The notes: generated from the letters alone by a model not told the origin. 64,000 nt of DNA from Phytoactinopolyspora halotolerans (GCF_010550675.1 NZ_JAAGOA010000003.1:310001-374000); one strand, 5' to 3'. Counted from the first letter of the stretch, positions 17,890 to 26,662 are shown. Program-made: numbers and translations.

Positions 17890-18726
17890 TCACGCCAGCC
17901 GGCTCACGATCTCGGCAAGGAGCGCGCTGATCCGTGGCGCAGCTGCCTGGCCTGCCTCGATGACCTCTGTATGACTCAGCGGAGCCGGACTGATGCCGGC
18001 CGCGAGGTTGGTGACCAGCGAGATGCCCAGCACCTCGACGCCGGCTTCGCGCGCCGCGATCGCTTCCAGCGCGGTCGACATTCCGATCAGGTCGCCGCCG
18101 ATGCGTTTCAGGTACTGGATCTCGGCCGGCGTCTCGTAGTGCGGACCGCGCAGCTGTACGTACACGCCCTCGCCGAGCGACGGGTCCACCTGTCGGGCCA
18201 GGGTGCGCAGCCGGGTGGAATAGAGATCGGTCAGGTCGACGAACGTGGCCCCCTCCAGCGGAGACGCGGCCGTGAGATTGATGTGATCGCTGATCAGGAC
18301 GGGTGTGCCGGCCTGCCATTCCTCCCGCAGCCCGCCGCATCCGTTGGTGAGGACCAGCGTCGATACGCCGGCGGCGGCCGCGGTGCGCACGCCGTGGACC
18401 ACGGCCCGTACACCGCGCCCCTCGTACAGGTGCGTCCGTGCGCCCAAGACCAGGGCATGACGGTCGCCGCCTGTGTCGACGGCGGTGTCGATCCGGATCG
18501 AGCGGATGGTGCCGACGTGTCCCTCGACGGCCGGTGCGCTGAAACCGGGGATGTCGGTGGCCGGGACTTCGGCCACGGTCTCGCCGATCAGCTCGGCGGC
18601 GCCTCCCCAGCCCGAGCCGAGAACCAGTGCGACATCGTGCCGGGGCACGCCGGTGGCTTTCGCGATGTGCTCGGCGGCCGCCTGCGCGACTGCCTGTGGG
18701 TCGTCCGTTGCGGTGCTCTCGCTCAC
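17890..18726 (-). CDS. Purine-nucleoside phosphorylase, trimeric class
   Basis: Phosphorolytically cleaves purine (deoxy)nucleosides to base and (deoxy)ribose-1-phosphate. The 278-residue product has phosphate-site LVLGSGWGG near 34-42, GARTHLYEG, LTNGCGG, LRGPHYETPAE, and the base-binding MSTALEAIAAREAGVEVLG with Asn in SLVTNLAAGIS, all hallmarks of low-molecular-mass trimeric PNPs. GTG start (18726). First gene of the leftward nucleoside-catabolism series and divergent from the UxaA-type gene; the 160-bp region between them has an AACCGGTT palindrome (18801-18808) and a CCCGCCA/TGGCGGG inverted repeat (18820-18836). Confidence 0.95.
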   Translation of the reverse strand: MSESTATDDPQAVAQAAAEHIAKATGVPRHDVALVLGSGWGGAAELIGETVAEVPATDIPGFSAPAVEGHVGTIRSIRIDTAVDTGGDRHALVLGARTHLYEGRGVRAVVHGVRTAAAAGVSTLVLTNGCGGLREEWQAGTPVLISDHINLTAASPLEGATFVDLTDLYSTRLRTLARQVDPSLGEGVYVQLRGPHYETPAEIQYLKRIGGDLIGMSTALEAIAAREAGVEVLGISLVTNLAAGISPAPLSHTEVIEAGQAAAPRISALLAEIVSRLA

Positions 18727-18819
18727 CGGCCGACTGTATCGCGGGCCGGGAGGTGTACGACGGGATGACGGCGACGCGAGGCGCGGTAAGGTAGGTCAGT
18801 AACCGGTTTCTCAACCCGC

Positions 18820-18836
18820 CCCGCCATCGTGGCGGG
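18820..18836. promoter_or_regulatory. Inverted repeat between divergent PNP and UxaA-type genes
   Basis: CCCGCCA and TGGCGGG, 7-bp perfect arms around TCG. An AACCGGTT palindrome lies 12 bases to the left. Position between divergent promoters suggests an operator; no regulator gene is adjacent, so the binding protein is unknown. Confidence 0.3.
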
Positions 18837-18886
18837 ACACTCTGAGACTCCGCGCACCTGTACCGCTGTTGGCGAGGGAGATTCCG

Positions 18887-20392
18887 ATGACGGCAGACAA
18901 GCGGCTGCTCCGGCTCCGCCCGGACGACTCCGTGGCGGTGACGCTCGACGGTCTGGAAGCGGGCACCGCACTCCCGTACGGAGACATCGCCGTCCGCGAG
19001 ACCATCCCGCCCGGGCACAAGGTCGCCGTCGTGTCCGTCGCGGAGGGCGCGCCCGTGCGGAAGTACGGCCAGGTGATCGGCTACGCGGCGCGGCCGATCG
19101 AGGCCGGAGACCACGTGCATGTCCACAACGTCGGTTTCGCCGACACCAGTGACGCGGCGGTGACCACCGGGCAGGTGCCCGCGCCGGAACCGGTCGAGCC
19201 GGAGACGTTCGCCGGCATCGTCCGTCCCGACGGCCGCGTCGGGACACGCAATTACGTCGGCATCATCACCTCGGTCAACTGTTCGGCCACGGTGGCGAAG
19301 CTGGTCGCCGAGCGGGTGCGGATCTCGGGCATGCTGGCGGCACAGCCCAGCGTCGACGGTGTCGTCGCCATCACGCACCAGACCGGGTGCGGGCTGGCCT
19401 CCGACGGGGAAGGGCTCGAGCTGCTCCGTCGCACGCTGTCCGGGTACGCCGACCACCCCAATTTCGGCGGCATCGTCGTGGTGGGGCTCGGCTGCGAGGT
19501 GAACCAGATCGCTGAACTCGACCTGCCCACGTCGACGCCGTACACGAGCATGACCATCCAGGATGCCGGCGGGACGGCGGCAGCCGTGCGCGCCGGCGTG
19601 GAGGGCGTGGAGAAGCTGCTCGCGTCGATGGAGATCGAGCGGCAGCCGGTGCCGGTGTCTGAGCTGGTGCTCGGGCTCCAGTGCGGCGGGTCCGACGGCT
19701 ACTCCGGCATCACCGCCAATCCGGCTCTGGGTGTCGCGTCGGACATGCTGGTCGCGCGTGGCGGCACGTCGATCCTCGGGGAGACGCCGGAGATCTACGG
19801 GGCGGAACACCTGCTGGCCGAACGGGCAGTCGACGACGACGTCGCCGCTCGGCTGTACCAGCGCATCGCCTGGTGGCGCGAGTACACCGCCGCGCACGGC
19901 GGAAGCATGGACAACAACCCGTCGCCGGGCAACAAGGAAGGCGGGATCAGTACCATCCTGGAGAAATCGCTCGGTGCGGTGGCGAAGGCGGGCACGGCGC
20001 CGCTCTCCGACGTCCGGCTCTTCGCCGAGCAGGGCACGTCGCGAGGGATGGTGTTCATGGACACACCCGGCTATGACCCGGTGTCGGCGACGGGGATGGT
20101 GGCGGGCGGGGCGAATCTCATCTGCTTCACCACCGGACGCGGTTCGGTCTACGGCTGCAAACCCGTGCCCAGCCTGAAACTGGCCACCAACTCCGAGATG
20201 TACCGGCGGATGTCCGATGACATGGACATCAACTGTGGCGTGATCGCGGATGGGGAGGCGAGCGTGGAGGAGATCGGCCGGCAGATCTTCGAGCGGATCG
20301 TCGCGACCGCCTCCGGCGAGCAGACCGCCAGCGAGATCCTCGGCTTCGGTGACGAGGAGTTCGCACCTTGGCAGCTGGGCGCCGTGATGTGA
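18887..20392 (+). CDS. UxaA-family dehydratase (altronate/galactarate dehydratase type)
   Basis: Iron-dependent sugar-acid dehydratase of the UxaA family, fusing the N-terminal SAF domain (about 1-90, with DSVAVTLDGLEAG and YGQVIGYAARPIEAGDHVH) to the large catalytic domain (about 105-500). Motifs seen: GRVGTRNYVGI, THQTGCG, GLGCEVNQI, GLQCGGSDGYSGITANPA, PGNKEGGISTILEKSLG and CKPVPSLKLATN; the conserved Cys residues likely ligate iron. The ATG at 18887 has GAGGGAG 6-8 bases upstream. Substrate (altronate, galactarate or another aldonate) cannot be assigned. Stands alone between divergent PNP and the long palindrome at 20472. Confidence 0.9.
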   Translation: MTADKRLLRLRPDDSVAVTLDGLEAGTALPYGDIAVRETIPPGHKVAVVSVAEGAPVRKYGQVIGYAARPIEAGDHVHVHNVGFADTSDAAVTTGQVPAPEPVEPETFAGIVRPDGRVGTRNYVGIITSVNCSATVAKLVAERVRISGMLAAQPSVDGVVAITHQTGCGLASDGEGLELLRRTLSGYADHPNFGGIVVVGLGCEVNQIAELDLPTSTPYTSMTIQDAGGTAAAVRAGVEGVEKLLASMEIERQPVPVSELVLGLQCGGSDGYSGITANPALGVASDMLVARGGTSILGETPEIYGAEHLLAERAVDDDVAARLYQRIAWWREYTAAHGGSMDNNPSPGNKEGGISTILEKSLGAVAKAGTAPLSDVRLFAEQGTSRGMVFMDTPGYDPVSATGMVAGGANLICFTTGRGSVYGCKPVPSLKLATNSEMYRRMSDDMDINCGVIADGEASVEEIGRQIFERIVATASGEQTASEILGFGDEEFAPWQLGAVM

Positions 20393-20471
20393 CATCTGTT
20401 GCCGGCACGCGTTCGCGGCTGTCTACCCGCCGCGTCCGTGTCGGCCCTGGTCACCGTCCCTCCCACGGACG

Positions 20472-20608
20472 CTTTGCAATGCACACATATACGCATCGGG
20501 TCTGCGACGGCTGGCCGGCCCGGTCTCGAATGGCTGCGTCTAAGTCAGGGCCGAGGAACCCATGTCCGCACGTCGCACGCGTGATGCGTATATGTGTGCA
20601 TTGCAAAG
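20472..20608. repeat. Long-armed palindromic element, copy 1
   Basis: Perfect 26-bp inverted arms: left 20472-20497 beginning CTTTGCAATGCACACATA, right 20583-20608 its exact complement; 85 bases separate them. The same arm sequence recurs at 43681-43866 with an unrelated and longer interior. No open reading frame of its own. Lies between two co-directional genes, 69 bp before the LpdA-like start. Could be a small non-autonomous element, a paired regulator site or an RNA hairpin. Confidence 0.9.
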
Positions 20609-20677
20609 GGGCGCGTGGGTCGTGGGTGGGAAGGCACAGCGCGAGGGCTGTGGGGCCGGCCGCACGTATGCGCAACA

Positions 20678-22060
20678 ATGGCGTACGTGACTCGTGTGGC
20701 GATACTCGGTGGCGGTCCCGGCGGATATGAAGCGGCGCTGGTGGCCGCGCAGCTCGGAGCGGAGGTCATCCTCGTCGACCGGGACGGTATCGGCGGTTCG
20801 ACGGTTCTCACCGACTGCGTGCCCAGCAAGACGCTGATCGCGACCGCGGAGGTGGTCACCGACCAGGAGGAGTCGTCCGAGCTCGGCGTGACACACGGCG
20901 AGGAGGTGCGAGTCGACCTCGCCCGCGTGAACGCCCGGGTGCGCCGCCTCGCGATGGCTCAGTCGGCCGACACGACCGCCAGCGTCGAGCGCGCCGGTGT
21001 CCGGATCCTGCGCGGAGTCGGACGGCTGGCGCCTGGGGACCGCGTCGTCGTCGATCTCGCCGACGGCGGCACGGAGGAGTTCACCGCCGACGTGGCGCTG
21101 CTCGCCACCGGAGCGCGGCCGCGGATCCTGCCCGACGCCCAGCCGGACGGCGAACGCATCCTCACCTGGGAGCAGGTATATGACCTGCAGGACCTGCCCG
21201 AGCGGCTGATCGTGGTCGGATCCGGTGTGACCGGCGCGGAGTTCGCCAGCGCGTACAACGCGCTCGGCTCAGACGTGGTGCTGGTGTCGTCGCGGGACCG
21301 GGTGCTACCCGGGGAAGACGCCGACGCCGCACTGGTGCTGGAGGACGTGTTCGCCCGGCGTGGCCTGAATGTGCTGTCGCGTTCCCGGGCGTCGTCGGTG
21401 AAACGGTCCGGGGACGGCGTCGTGGTGACCCTGTCCGACGGGCGCACGGTGGAAGGGTCGCACTGCCTGATGGCGGTCGGATCGGTACCGAACACGGACA
21501 ACCTCGGCCTCGCCGAATGCGGGGTGGAGGTCGACGATCGCGGGTTCGTCGTCGTCGACCGCGTGTCCCGCACGACGGCCCGCGGCGTGTACGCGGCCGG
21601 GGACTGTACAGGTGTGTTGATGCTGGCCTCGGTGGCCGCGATGCAGGGCCGGACGGCCATGTGGCATTTCTTGGGCGATACGGTCCACCCGTTGGACATG
21701 AAGACGGTCGCGGCGAACGTCTTCACCTCGCCGGAGATCGCCACCGTGGGCTGGAACCAGGCCACCATCGACGCGCGCGAGATCGATGCCCGCGCGATCA
21801 AGCTGCCGCTGGCGACCAACGCACGGGCCAAGATGCACGGGATCACCGACGGCTTCGTGAAGCTGTTCTGCCGCGCCGGCACCGGGATCGTCATCGGCGG
21901 TGTCGTGGTCGCGCCGCGGGCGAGCGAACTGATCCATCCGATCTCGCTGGCGGTCGAGGGCTCGCTGACGGTGGACCAGATGGCGCGTGCGTTCACCGTG
22001 TATCCGTCGCTGTCCGGGTCGATCGCCGAGGCCGCTCGCCGCCTGCACCTGCGCGACTGA
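20678..22060 (+). CDS. lpdA: NAD(P)H-quinone dehydrogenase, LpdA type (lipoamide-dehydrogenase-like flavoprotein)
   Basis: FAD flavoprotein of the pyridine-nucleotide disulfide oxidoreductase family. N-terminal RVAILGGGPGGYEAAL binds FAD; the redox region is GIGGSTVLTDCVPSK, which keeps only one of the two cysteines of true lipoamide dehydrogenases, as I recall for mycobacterial LpdA, a quinone reductase. VVGSGVTGAEFASAY binds NAD(P)H; YAAGDCTGVLMLASVAAMQGR and the C-terminal YPSLSGSIAEAARRL also match LpdA. Start is ATG 20678 (MAYVTRVAIL), or GTG 20687; the open frame reaches back into the palindrome and is not used. Probably protects against quinones or supplies electrons to menaquinone. 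Confidence 0.9.
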   Translation: MAYVTRVAILGGGPGGYEAALVAAQLGAEVILVDRDGIGGSTVLTDCVPSKTLIATAEVVTDQEESSELGVTHGEEVRVDLARVNARVRRLAMAQSADTTASVERAGVRILRGVGRLAPGDRVVVDLADGGTEEFTADVALLATGARPRILPDAQPDGERILTWEQVYDLQDLPERLIVVGSGVTGAEFASAYNALGSDVVLVSSRDRVLPGEDADAALVLEDVFARRGLNVLSRSRASSVKRSGDGVVVTLSDGRTVEGSHCLMAVGSVPNTDNLGLAECGVEVDDRGFVVVDRVSRTTARGVYAAGDCTGVLMLASVAAMQGRTAMWHFLGDTVHPLDMKTVAANVFTSPEIATVGWNQATIDAREIDARAIKLPLATNARAKMHGITDGFVKLFCRAGTGIVIGGVVVAPRASELIHPISLAVEGSLTVDQMARAFTVYPSLSGSIAEAARRLHLRD

Positions 22061-22066
22061 CCTTAT

Positions 22067-22094
22067 TTGACACCGCGCCGCCTGGTGTCATACT
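22067..22094 (+). promoter_or_regulatory. Candidate sigma-70-type promoter for the TPR-LuxR gene
   Basis: TTGACA at 22067-22072 and CATACT at 22089-22094, 16 bases apart, 58 bases before the GTG start. The -35 is a perfect consensus, rare in this GC-rich DNA. Directly follows the lpdA stop. Confidence 0.5.
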
Positions 22095-22118
22095 TCACCG
22101 CATCAAAGGCTTGGCCGA

Positions 22119-22135
22119 TGTCCCCTTGTGGGACA
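22119..22135. promoter_or_regulatory. 17-bp operator-like inverted repeat upstream of the TPR-LuxR gene
   Basis: TGTCCC-CTTGT-GGGACA, perfect 6-bp arms, between the candidate promoter at 22067-22094 and the start codon at 22152. The location just downstream of the transcription start fits repression or autoregulation, but the binding protein is not known. Confidence 0.4.
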
Positions 22136-22151
22136 CCCTAGGGGGCGCCAG

Positions 22152-23780
22152 GTGAACGAGCTCTTGTCGCGGGCGCATGCGGCATACCAGCGCCATGACT
22201 GGCAGCGCGCCGAGGAACTCTTCGACGAGGCGCGCGCCCGCGGTGGCTTGGGCGCGGATGATCTACATGCGGTCGCCGATGCCTCGTGGTGGCTCGGGCA
22301 CCTGGATCGGTCCTTGGAGACGGCAGCAGAGGCGTACCGCTGCTATCTCGACGACACGCAGCCACGTCGAGCGGCGATGGAAGCGCTGGGCATCGCCTAT
22401 CTGCACGCCCTTCGCGGGGATGAAGCGGAGGCTTCGGGATGGATGAGCCGGGCGGCTGGTCTGCTCTCCGGCGAACCGGACTGCCCCGAGCAGGCCTACC
22501 TGGCGTATCTGGTCGACGTTGAGGGCGGCCTCGACCGGTGGGAGCTGGATAGCGTGCTCACCGCGGCGGACGTCGTCCGGGAGTCCGGCCGCCGGCACAG
22601 TGACACGACTCTGGTTGCGCTGGGCCTGACCGGACGGGGACACGCGTTGATCCGGCAAGGCCGGGTTGCCGACGGGATGGCTGCGCTGGACGACGCGATG
22701 ACCACCTCGCTGCACGACGGCCTCAGTCCTGACTGGGTCGGCAACGTCTACTGCCACTTGATGAGTGCCTGTCATGAAGTCGCCGACGTTCCGCGGGCAC
22801 GGCATTGGACAGCTGCGGCCTCCCGCTGGGTGGATTCCTTCTCCGCGGCTGTGCTCTTCGCCGGTATCTGCCGTGTGCACCGCGCACAGATCCTGCAAGA
22901 AGCGGGCGCCTGGGAAGAGGCCGAACGCGAGGCGGCGCGGGTGTGCACCGACGTGGAACACCTGGCCGTGGGCACTGCGGCCGAAGCGCACTACCAGGTG
23001 GGGGAGGTCCGTCGGCTGCGCGGCGATTACGACGGTGCGCTCGCCGAATACCAGCGTGCACGCGAGCTGGGACGTGATCCTCAGCCCGGCTCCGCGCTCG
23101 TCCGGCTGGCGCAGGGACAGGCGGACGCCGCGTCGTCGTCGATCCGCGCGGCACTGCTCGCCGAGACCGGGGACCGGCTGGTCCGCGCCCGGTTACTCGC
23201 GGCGCAGGTGGAGATCGCGCTGAGCGCGGGCGACATCGAAACCGCTCGGGCGGCGAGTGCCGAACTCAGCGAGACCGCGGCGAGGTATGGCAGCGCAGGG
23301 TTGAACGCCCTCGCCCGGCAGGCGGAGGGCCTCGTCAGCCTGGCCGACGGCGGTGCGGAAGAGGCGCTGCCCATCTTGCGCGACGCGTGCCGGCTTTGGC
23401 GCGAACTGGACGCGCCCTATGAATGCGCTCGGGTACGGCTGGTGCTGGCGCAGGCATACATGGCACTGGGCGACGACGACGCGGCCGCGGCCGAGCAGAG
23501 CGTTGCCGCCGACGTGTTCAAACGCCTCGGTGCAGCGCCCGACAGCCCGAAGCCGCCCCGGTGGGGCGTCGGCCCGCCCCTGCCCGACGGGCTCACCAGG
23601 CGTGAGGTCGAGGTCCTCGGTCTCGTCGCCCATGGCCGGACCAACCGACAGATCGCCACATCGCTGACGCTCAGCGAGAAGACGGTAGCCCGGCATCTGT
23701 CCAACATCTTCGCGAAGACCGGCGTGTCTTCACGGACCGAGGCGGCGGCGTACGCCTTCCAGCACCGCCTCGCCCCATGA
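22152..23780 (+). CDS. TPR-rich LuxR-family transcriptional regulator
   Basis: Regulator with a long tetratricopeptide-like helical body (about residues 1-450: repeated pairs such as AYQRHDWQRAEELFDEAR and GDYDGALAEYQRAREL) and a C-terminal LuxR-type helix-turn-helix (about 475-535: LTRREVEVLGLVAHGRTNRQIA, then SEKTVARHLSNIFAKTG). No P-loop NTPase domain is present, unlike the LAL regulators, so it resembles a LAL regulator stripped of its ATPase. The GTG at 22152 has AGGGGGC upstream; a GTG 24 bases earlier lies inside the operator-like repeat. Convergent with the FAD oxidoreductase gene. Target genes unknown; autoregulation or control of the neighbouring flavoenzyme is possible. Confidence 0.85.
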   Translation: MNELLSRAHAAYQRHDWQRAEELFDEARARGGLGADDLHAVADASWWLGHLDRSLETAAEAYRCYLDDTQPRRAAMEALGIAYLHALRGDEAEASGWMSRAAGLLSGEPDCPEQAYLAYLVDVEGGLDRWELDSVLTAADVVRESGRRHSDTTLVALGLTGRGHALIRQGRVADGMAALDDAMTTSLHDGLSPDWVGNVYCHLMSACHEVADVPRARHWTAAASRWVDSFSAAVLFAGICRVHRAQILQEAGAWEEAEREAARVCTDVEHLAVGTAAEAHYQVGEVRRLRGDYDGALAEYQRARELGRDPQPGSALVRLAQGQADAASSSIRAALLAETGDRLVRARLLAAQVEIALSAGDIETARAASAELSETAARYGSAGLNALARQAEGLVSLADGGAEEALPILRDACRLWRELDAPYECARVRLVLAQAYMALGDDDAAAAEQSVAADVFKRLGAAPDSPKPPRWGVGPPLPDGLTRREVEVLGLVAHGRTNRQIATSLTLSEKTVARHLSNIFAKTGVSSRTEAAAYAFQHRLAP

Positions 23781-23828
23781 TCGGGTCCGCACCCCATGAT
23801 CGGGTCTGCGCGCCATGATCGGGTCTGC
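23775..23828. repeat. Three tandem 19-bp direct repeats
   Basis: CCATGATCGGGTCTGC occurs at 23775-23790 (one base different), 23794-23809 and 23813-23828, an exact 19-bp period. The stop codon of the LuxR gene lies in the first copy. The array fills most of the 84 bp between two convergent genes. Confidence 0.9.
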
Positions 23829-23864
23829 GCGGCGCCGCTGGCTGACGTACTTCCGCTGCGGACC

Positions 23865-25271
23865 TTACAGGCGAGCCGCGGCGGAAGCGAACAGGCCCGT
23901 CGGATCGTAGGTGCTGAGCACGCCCTCCAGCCGGGAGGTGTCCGCTCCCTGGATGGCCTCCCGGCTGACGTCGTCCTCGTCGGAAAGGCCGGCGAAGTTG
24001 ATATAGACGCCGCCGGAGGCGAACGGCTTCATGGCCCGCCACGTCTGGCGTGCCCATCCGACGACCCGGTCGTCGTCCGCGGGTTCGGTCCACAGGCAGT
24101 CGATGCTCAGGTTGAACCGAGCGCCACGGTGCGCATAGGCGCTCTCCGCACGCGACACCCGGTCGATCGCGCCACCGAGGGTGCGGATCACGATCAGCGT
24201 CTCCGGTGTCGGCCGGTTCCGATCGCAGTCGAGCAGCGTCGTGATCGCCTCGTCCCTGAGCTCGTCCATGAAGTGCGACTTGAAGTAATAGCGGCCGCCG
24301 TCGGGCACGAGCTCATCGAGCGCGCTCTGCACGGCGACATAGGGAACGGTGCCGCTCTGATCGACCATGGGAGTCCCGAGCCGACGGTAAGGGGTGAGCG
24401 CCTCGCCGGACTCCGCCGGATCGCCGGCGTAGAGCGCCGCCGCCATGAAGACCTTGGTGCCGTGCAGCTCGGCGGGTATCTCCGGATCCGGTGGAATGCT
24501 CCACAACGCAGCTTCCGGGCTCACCGTCTCCGGCGCCACGAGCGTCGCATCACGCCATCGCCGCAGCGCGGTCGCGGCCTCGTCGTACGGATAGATGACC
24601 TGCGCGACGGCGGCGTCCGGGCCGAATGGGTGCAGACCGAACTCGAACGCGGTCACCACACCGAGCCCGCGTCCCGCGCCGCGAGCCGCCCAGAATAGGT
24701 CCGGATTCTCGGTGGTGCTGGCCGTCCGCACCTGTCCGTCGGCGGTGACGACCTCGATGGAGCGCAGGTTGTCGCAGGCGAGGCCGAAGGCGCGGTGCAG
24801 CAGGCCCATGCCGCCGCCGAGCGTCAGTCCAGCGACGCCGGTGCGCGAGACCTCGCCGCCCGTGGTGACCAGGCCGTGGCGCTGCGTGGCTCCGTCGACG
24901 TCTGCCCAGCGGGCCCCGCCCTGCACCCGCGCGGTGCGGGTGACCGGGTCAACGGTCACCCCGTCCATCCGAGAGAGGTCGATGACCAGGCCATCGTCGC
25001 AGACGGCGCTGCCTGCCACCTGGTGGCCACCGCCGCGGACGCTGATCTCGGGGCGGTGCCGGCCGGCGATGCGGACCGTCGCAGCGACGTCGTCGGTGCT
25101 GTCGCATTGGACGATGACCGCCGGGCGACGGTCGATGACGCCGTTCCAGACGCGCCGGGCGTCGTCGTATCCGGCGTCGCCTGCTGCGAGAACCGTGCAG
25201 CCGACGGCCCCGCGGAGGTCGTCGAGAAGTTCGGTGGCAGGTCCCGCAGGTCGGCTGTGCATGGTGGTCAT
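23865..25271 (-). CDS. FAD-binding oxidoreductase, berberine-bridge (BBE)-like
   Basis: Flavoprotein oxidase/dehydrogenase of the VAO/PCMH superfamily, 468 residues. FAD domain: PEISVRGGGHQVAGSA, where His83 is the usual covalent FAD attachment site; GVAGLTLGGGMG and HRAFGLACDNLRSIEVVTADG follow. The Cys found before the TLGGG loop in bicovalent members is absent, so a single covalent link is expected. The C-terminal BBE motif is partial: GVYINFAGLSDE and LSTYDPTGLF (usually K..YDP.N.F). ATG 25271 has a modest upstream site. Oxidises an unknown alcohol, sugar or amine. Convergent with the TPR-LuxR gene. Confidence 0.88.
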   Translation of the reverse strand: MTTMHSRPAGPATELLDDLRGAVGCTVLAAGDAGYDDARRVWNGVIDRRPAVIVQCDSTDDVAATVRIAGRHRPEISVRGGGHQVAGSAVCDDGLVIDLSRMDGVTVDPVTRTARVQGGARWADVDGATQRHGLVTTGGEVSRTGVAGLTLGGGMGLLHRAFGLACDNLRSIEVVTADGQVRTASTTENPDLFWAARGAGRGLGVVTAFEFGLHPFGPDAAVAQVIYPYDEAATALRRWRDATLVAPETVSPEAALWSIPPDPEIPAELHGTKVFMAAALYAGDPAESGEALTPYRRLGTPMVDQSGTVPYVAVQSALDELVPDGGRYYFKSHFMDELRDEAITTLLDCDRNRPTPETLIVIRTLGGAIDRVSRAESAYAHRGARFNLSIDCLWTEPADDDRVVGWARQTWRAMKPFASGGVYINFAGLSDEDDVSREAIQGADTSRLEGVLSTYDPTGLFASAAARL

Positions 25272-25384
25272 GGAGCCCCCTAAGTCGGCGATGACGCGAC
25301 GTTAGGGCCTGCACACCGGTGAGTTCATCGGGAGAACGATGCAACGTGAGCAGTCCGTGGTGGGTGGTTCTACCCATGCGACGT

Positions 25385-26662
25385 TCAGAAGCCGCCGAAG
25401 TCTCCGAAGCCGCCCCCGAAGTCGCCGCCACCGCCACCATCGCCGAAGCCGCCGCCGAAGTCACCTCCGCCGCCGCCCCCGAAGCCGCCCCCGAAGTCGC
25501 CGCCACCGCCGTCGGCTCCGGCGCCCGCGTCTGCGGCGCCGTAGGCCAGCGGGGCGGTCATGGTCGTGCCGAGCATGGTGCCGACCATCATCGCCGGGAG
25601 GACGGCGCCGTAGTATCCGGCCGCCCACGCACCGTAGGCCGGGCCGGCATCCCAGTACGGACGCCGCTCGCCGTCGACGGTGACCATCCGGGTGTCCGGG
25701 TTCTCGCCGTCGCGGATCCGGGTGGCATCGGCGGCGCAGACCGGGACCGTGCGGTTCACGCCACCTGGCGGCGCCCACAGCACATCGTCGACGGACGGGC
25801 CGTGCCGCGGATCGAAGAAGCACGGCGGGCGGCGCTCCGGCAGCGGCTCATTCTTCATCCGGGCGTCCACGCAGCCGAGCAGCCAGCGCCCCTCCTCCAG
25901 GGCGTTGGTGACGGCCTTCAGGTCCATGGGTTTCTCGGCGCGGTCCGCGTAGAGCTTGGCGTTCTCGTACAGGTCGAGGGCGCGGCCGTACTCGTGGCGT
26001 GCCTCTATCGGCACCTTGGAGTCGGCCTGCACGTCGAGGTCGAGTTCCGAGAGTCGCTCACCGTAGGCGGTGATGTCCTCGTCCAGCGCGCCGCGCACCT
26101 GTTCCAGCTGGACGCGCTCACGATTGCGCTTGTTCCGCCGGTAGAGCAGGAACCCACCACCGCCGGCCGCGGCCAAGATGGCCAGGGGCAGCAGCCCGCC
26201 GCCACCGTCCGGCTCGCTCGTTCCGGTGCCGTTGCCGCCGGCACCACTCGCACCGCCGTCGGCCGTGTCGGCCATACTCTCGTAGCGCTCCACGATCCCG
26301 TCTATGAGCTCCGGCATGTCCTCAGCGATGTTCGATACCGACACGGCCGTACTGCGGGCATCGCTGAGGATGGTGGATACGGCGTCGGCCCCACCATTAC
26401 TCAGCAGGGCGACATACGAGCCATCCTGACGGACGAGGTTAGCCAGATCTTCCACAGAGGCCCGGGCATCTTGGGCGGCAAGGGGTAGAACCGCGATCCA
26501 GATGGGCGTGGACGCCCCGTCTAGCAGCAGCCGGGCTTCTTCCTGCTGGGCCGACGTGAACGGAATACCGGCCTCCTCGAGCTCGGCCTCCGCTTCGGGA
26601 TGCACGAAGAGACGCACGTCTTCGCTGAGTTCTCTGCCCGCTTCATCCCACACGCTCGACAT
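25385..26662 (-). CDS. Membrane protein of a local four-member family, with Gly-rich tail
   Basis: Unknown function. From the ATG at 26662 (GAGGAG about 12 bases upstream; GTG 26677 is an alternative) the 425 residues read: an alpha/beta domain about 1-130 without signal peptide (STPIWIAVLPLAA, DGSYVALLSNG); Gly-rich linker; one TM helix about 154-173; a basic then helical region about 175-270; a motif RPPCFFDPRHG (Cys281) followed by VPVC (Cys309); and a tail of about 40 residues of GGGDFGGGF repeats. The same layout occurs in the genes at 28456-29616 and 30212-31549. N-domain and Gly/Phe-rich tail recall TPM/YgcG proteins, a weak resemblance. In this copy the second Cys of the CxxC is lost. 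Confidence 0.75.
   Translation of the reverse strand: MSSVWDEAGRELSEDVRLFVHPEAEAELEEAGIPFTSAQQEEARLLLDGASTPIWIAVLPLAAQDARASVEDLANLVRQDGSYVALLSNGGADAVSTILSDARSTAVSVSNIAEDMPELIDGIVERYESMADTADGGASGAGGNGTGTSEPDGGGGLLPLAILAAAGGGGFLLYRRNKRNRERVQLEQVRGALDEDITAYGERLSELDLDVQADSKVPIEARHEYGRALDLYENAKLYADRAEKPMDLKAVTNALEEGRWLLGCVDARMKNEPLPERRPPCFFDPRHGPSVDDVLWAPPGGVNRTVPVCAADATRIRDGENPDTRMVTVDGERRPYWDAGPAYGAWAAGYYGAVLPAMMVGTMLGTTMTAPLAYGAADAGAGADGGGGDFGGGFGGGGGGDFGGGFGDGGGGGDFGGGFGDFGGF

Noticed and set aside
16552-18768. 738-codon open frame on the plus strand
   Set aside because: Antisense to the phosphosugar mutase and PNP genes, which have complete catalytic motifs; no recognisable protein.
17801-20395. 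864-codon open frame on the minus strand
   Set aside because: It runs antisense through the intact UxaA-type gene and out of frame through PNP; composition is Arg/His/Asp-rich shadow sequence typical of high-GC DNA, with no domain.
20594-20677. N-terminal extension of the LpdA-like protein
   Set aside because: Begins inside the right arm of the palindrome; the FAD-binding strand starts only at 20678-20690.
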